IMG/VR virus record: IMGVR_UViG_3300021138_000204 | Span: 1 to 20,988 of that record | From: a virus | Direction: 5' to 3' (one strand) | Length of the DNA: 20,988 nucleotides | Shown here: positions 20,854 through 20,988 of the stretch, in pieces | Layout: every line of letters starts with the position of its first letter | How positions within the stretch are numbered: the stretch's first letter is position 1 | Notes under the pieces: model-generated | Told to the model about the DNA's origin: nothing | Seen by the model: only the letters and a program-made list of their open reading frames with translations | Databases searched by the model: none | Translations under genes and position numbers: made by a program

Positions 20854-20988
20854 ATGATACGTTATCGAAAAGAAAATGAACCGGTGCGCAATGGCATCAA
20901 TCTCTACCACAAGGATGATCCCAGCAGCAAGGGCGCGGTATCGCGCATTGGCAATCTATGGCTATGGACGCGATATTCCTACCATCTG
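20854..20988 (+). CDS. unknown protein, 5' part only (cut by window end)
   Basis: An ATG at 20854 with GGGAGG 6 nt upstream opens a frame that runs to the window edge (45 codons). The visible start is MIRYRKENEPVRNGINLYH, charged and without signal peptide. No family can be named from this piece. It starts one base after the preceding stop, so it belongs to the same operon. Confidence 0.55.
   Translation, partial: MIRYRKENEPVRNGINLYHKDDPSSKGAVSRIGNLWLWTRYSYHL

Noticed and set aside
1-20988. CRISPR arrays, insertion sequences or attachment sites
   Set aside because: No regularly spaced direct repeats, transposase genes or terminal inverted repeats were seen.

Overview
The window is part of a tailed-phage genome of the T4 type (myovirus). 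The evidence is a T4-like replication block (a DsbA-like DNA-binding protein, a family B DNA polymerase in the gp43 style and a gp45-like sliding clamp), several phage-encoded tRNAs ending in CCA, a GH19 endolysin, phage-type homing endonucleases and short boxes resembling T4 late promoters. The host cannot be read from the sequence. The base composition is near balanced, and a phosphoesterase/glycosyltransferase pair like the bacterial PlcP-Agt lipid-remodelling pair points to a Gram-negative, probably aquatic, host.

Layout. 1-84 is the 3' part of a tRNA. 105-2802 holds a GIY-YIG protein, a DGQHR/ParB-like protein and an unassigned protein, all on +. 2882-4623 has a GH19 endolysin on the minus strand, diverging from a + operon of a GNAT-like protein, a small unknown and a tiny lipoprotein. 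4634-5092 is a tRNA cluster (Met/CAT, Leu/CAA, Gln/TTG). 5150-6360 on the minus strand holds a DUF4337 membrane protein followed by a kinase-fold protein whose frame is broken twice at G runs. A divergent promoter pair then leads to tRNA-Arg(CCT), a structured segment and two small membrane proteins (6487-7350). 7317-8183 (minus) is an ADP-ribosyltransferase-like protein that diverges from a 1215-residue multidomain protein (DUF5661-like, GNAT, amidoligase, HAD) and an Asp-box beta-propeller-like protein.

13042-18595 is the replication block. The polymerase is interrupted twice. A free-standing HNH endonuclease gene separates gp43A from gp43B, and gp43B itself carries a 250-nt ORF-less group I intron inside polymerase motif B. 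The sliding clamp follows with its own promoter.

18646-20426 is a two-gene overlapping operon: a calcineurin-like phosphoesterase (PlcP/LpxH-like) and a GT4 glycosyltransferase (Agt-like). It is probably an auxiliary lipid-remodelling module that would replace phospholipid by glycolipid and free phosphate. Two further small genes close the window, the last cut by the window edge.

A cross-cutting theme is that six otherwise unrelated proteins (endolysin, GNAT-like, kinase, ADP-ribosyltransferase-like, multidomain amidoligase protein, HNH endonuclease) start with nearly the same short leader, MK[IL] followed within a few residues by an [IL]xE tripeptide. T4 head-packaged proteins such as Alt and the internal proteins start in a similar way and are trimmed at [IL]xE by the prohead protease. 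The leader may therefore mark a set of proteins packaged in the capsid and injected with the DNA.
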